Below, in pieces: positions 61,900 through 64,000 of a stretch of 64,000 bases of DNA. Made by a program: the position numbers and the translations under genes. The stretch is from Apteryx mantelli (Eukaryota; Chordata; Aves; Apterygiformes; Apterygidae): contig NC_090020.1 of NCBI RefSeq assembly GCF_036417845.1, forward strand, positions 45,368,425-45,432,424, read 5' to 3'. Within the stretch, counting starts at the first letter, position 1, and the number at the start of each line of letters is the position of its first letter. Under the pieces are notes generated by a model that ran no database searches, was not told the origin of the DNA, and saw only the letters and a list, made by a program, of their open reading frames with translations.

Positions 61900-62760
61900 T
61901 CTTTTTTTTTCTTCGAAGGGGAGCGCTTTCCTTTCCAAACCACCTTCCCTGGGAAGACCCCTCGTGTGCTCGGGCAGCGGGAGCGCAGCCGGGGGTACTG
62001 CCGAGTAAGGGGGGCACAACCGAGCACGCAGGGGAGCCCTGCTGCCAGGGGGGTGCCCCAGGGTGCCGGGGGGAAGCTGCCCTGCGTACCGGGGGAGGCT
62101 AGCGAGCGGGGCCGCAGCCCCGACGGGGCAGCCCGGGCACCGCCGCGCCGTGGGCAGCGCCCCGCCGCCCCCCTCGCCCTGGCGGCCCCTCCAACGGCCC
62201 CGCTCCGGCCCCTGCATCAAACCCTCCGGAGCCCCCCGGGTGCCCATCGGCCCACGGCGGTGTTTCGTCGAAGCGCCCCGGGAACCGCTTCGGGAGCCGC
62301 CGAGGGGGGAGCGAGGGGCCGAGCCCACCCCCGCCGAGGGCATCGCCTCGGAGGTTTTAAATCCGGCCTTATCTCGGTTTCAGAGAAAGTTCCTGTGCAT
62401 TTTCGGGGAATGATTCTCACGCGTGAGTCATGAGGGAAACCCAGGAGGACAGCCGCCTCCGCGGGAGGAAAGGCTTGTGTTTTTTGTTTTGTTAATTTTT
62501 TTGGCCAATTGAGCTGGGAACGGGCCGAGACAGATTAGCCAACACTGCGTGCGTGCCTGCCTGAGTGGGTTTTTTTTCCCCCCTCTCCTTCCCTCCCTCC
62601 CCTTCCTCCCGCGGCCGCGCTGGTCCTGCCTCCCGCCCCACCTGGCCCCGGCGGGGCGGCCCCGACCGGCCCCCGGCGCAGCCCGCGGCACCTCGCTGCA
62701 AACCGGCGCCTTTTCCGCCGTCGAGAGCTCGGAATCGCTGGTTTAAAGTATGGCATCAGC
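61900..62760. promoter_or_regulatory. GC-rich block upstream of TSLP
   Basis: CpG-rich sequence 0.5-1.4 kb upstream of the proposed TSLP start, ending in CCAAT-bearing (ttggccaatt, about 62,501-62,510) and CT-rich DNA. It could be a distal TSLP promoter, an enhancer, or the promoter of an unseen transcript. Open frames on both strands here look like GC artefacts. Confidence 0.45.
62424..62430. promoter_or_regulatory. AP-1 consensus TGAGTCA
   Basis: Perfect TGAGTCA in gcgTGAGTCAtgag, about 1.06 kb upstream of the proposed TSLP start. Mammalian TSLP is induced through NF-kB and AP-1 elements, which makes the site suggestive, but a 7-mer can occur by chance. Confidence 0.35.
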
Positions 62761-64000
62761 GGTGGGTTTTTAAAATCTAGTCCCAAACCACTGCTTTAAA
62801 ATTGCTACTATAAAATCCATTGCACTAATCGGCATGCAGCAGCAGAGCAGGTGCTTTGAGCTTTGGCCGTGCTCAGCTCGTCCTTAGCCCTTGAGAGCTG
62901 CTGTCCCACAGAGTGCGTTTGGTCACAGCACTGAGTCGCAGGCGATGTGTGCCCTGCATACGGGCGCAGGAGGGGTCTTACCAGGGTGCTGCCATGCATC
63001 ACCCTTCCGGTGTTGCCAAACAAGCCAACAACCCCCCAATTTCTGAAAGGTTCTTATTATCCAGAAACTGTTGGGATTTTCTTATATGAGGCAAACTCAT
63101 GTGCCACCTTTCTCTAGGGCTTTCTGTCTGAAGTCATTAACGGGCTTCATAAAGCTTAGTAAAGCCCTCATACGATATTTCTAAATAGCTGTGTTTCTCA
63201 TTTTACAGCTGGATAAATAAAGGCACACCCTTTATGAGTAAAGAGACTCAGTTAAGGTGAGTTTCGCGATACTCATGAAAACTGGCAGCATAGCTGACAG
63301 GAAGCCTATGAGTTATCTCTGAAACTCATCTAAGGAAGAAATTCAGGACCAATAAAATATTATTATTTAGCTTTCCGCTGTTCATTTGTCCTTTCTAAAC
63401 AGAACATAACAACCCTCTGAATAGTTAAATAAAGATGATGACTCATTTTGGCTTTAATGTGAGTACCATTGGGCTGAAATTTTCTTCCATCACTGTCAAT
63501 ATGCACATTTCTTTGGTCTTATGTATGTTAGCAGTAGAACAAAGTTGCAGCAAACACTGGCAACATAATCAGATCAGCAAATGAAAAGTAAATATTTAGA
63601 AGGAACCAAAAATTTATATAGCTATAAATGACAATTCGCCATTCAAAAAATGCTTCTAAGTAAAATCAGATGAAAGACTACTAAGAAAAAAGAAATCTAC
63701 TTACCTTCTTTTTAATTGCTTTTTCGTATGTGAAAAATCCTGTGAATAAATAGTATCTGTCAACAACTTTGTTCTCCTCTACCTTAATTTCCACCAACAA
63801 TAACCTCAGGAATGATAAATTATGATAAATATGATTTGAAGTCTATTTTCTATTTTAACTCCCTCAAAGTTCTTAAAAGCATTCAATTACTAGCATATGT
63901 ACCAGAGAGACAGAAAAAAGAAGAGAGAGTAATTTGGAACAATTTGTCCATTTTTATACTTCTAGCAATCCAAAACTTTTTACTTTTACTTGCTCCAGCC
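62761..64000. other. AT-rich flank, no gene seen
   Basis: Returns to AT-rich sequence. Open frames are short and I recognise no exon or repeat. In mammals SLC25A46 lies on this side of TSLP, so its 3' end may lie just beyond the window; nothing here proves that. Confidence 0.45.

Noticed and set aside
61855-62433. Plus-strand open frame of 192 codons upstream of TSLP
   Set aside because: GC-rich low-complexity translation, with other frames open at the same place; no domain.
1-64000. tRNA, rRNA, snoRNA, CRISPR or endogenous virus features
   Set aside because: None was recognised on reading. Intronic snoRNAs cannot be ruled out without a dedicated covariance-model search.

Overview
This is a bird genomic window. 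The evidence is CR1 non-LTR retrotransposon fragments with the avian-type 3' end, compact GT-AG introns, strong CpG islands, and two host genes in the conserved vertebrate order TSLP-WDR36. I cannot name the species. There are no bacterial-type operons, tRNA or rRNA genes, or CRISPR arrays.

Layout. Positions 1-24,003 are intergenic DNA downstream of WDR36, with no gene I can support; they hold simple repeats and decayed CR1 pieces (about 12.06 kb, 18.2-19.0 kb, possibly 22.1 kb). WDR36 (UTP21) fills 24,004-58,263 on the minus strand. I rebuilt it as 23 coding exons joined in frame, with a clean ATG and stop, giving an 890-residue protein. Its introns hold a long CR1 copy (30.5-31.7 kb), an older CR1 copy (55.6-56.6 kb) and long G or A homopolymers. 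A CpG island spans WDR36 exon 1 and its promoter (57.7-58.9 kb).

The most interesting part is 59.4-61.4 kb, on the same strand and only 1.2 kb upstream of the WDR36 start. Five small, GC-rich exons assemble into a predicted secreted protein of about 160 residues. It has six cysteines, a C-x19-C spacing, intron phases and a C-terminal tryptophan helix that match mammalian thymic stromal lymphopoietin (TSLP), and it sits where TSLP lies in mammals. Sequence identity is very low, the exons are tiny, and one intron is a roughly 370-bp polypurine tract, so ordinary annotation would easily miss the gene. It lacks the internal methionine that starts the mammalian short isoform and the basic cluster that furin cuts in the human protein.

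To the right (61.4-64.0 kb) lies the probable TSLP upstream region, including a GC-rich block with an AP-1 consensus, then AT-rich DNA with no recognisable gene.

How the genes work: WDR36 is a nucleolar scaffold of the UTP-B complex of the small-subunit processome (18S rRNA maturation). TSLP is an epithelial IL-7-family cytokine. They are neighbours by ancestry and have no known shared pathway. Comparisons with human proteins rest on memory of those families, not on a search.
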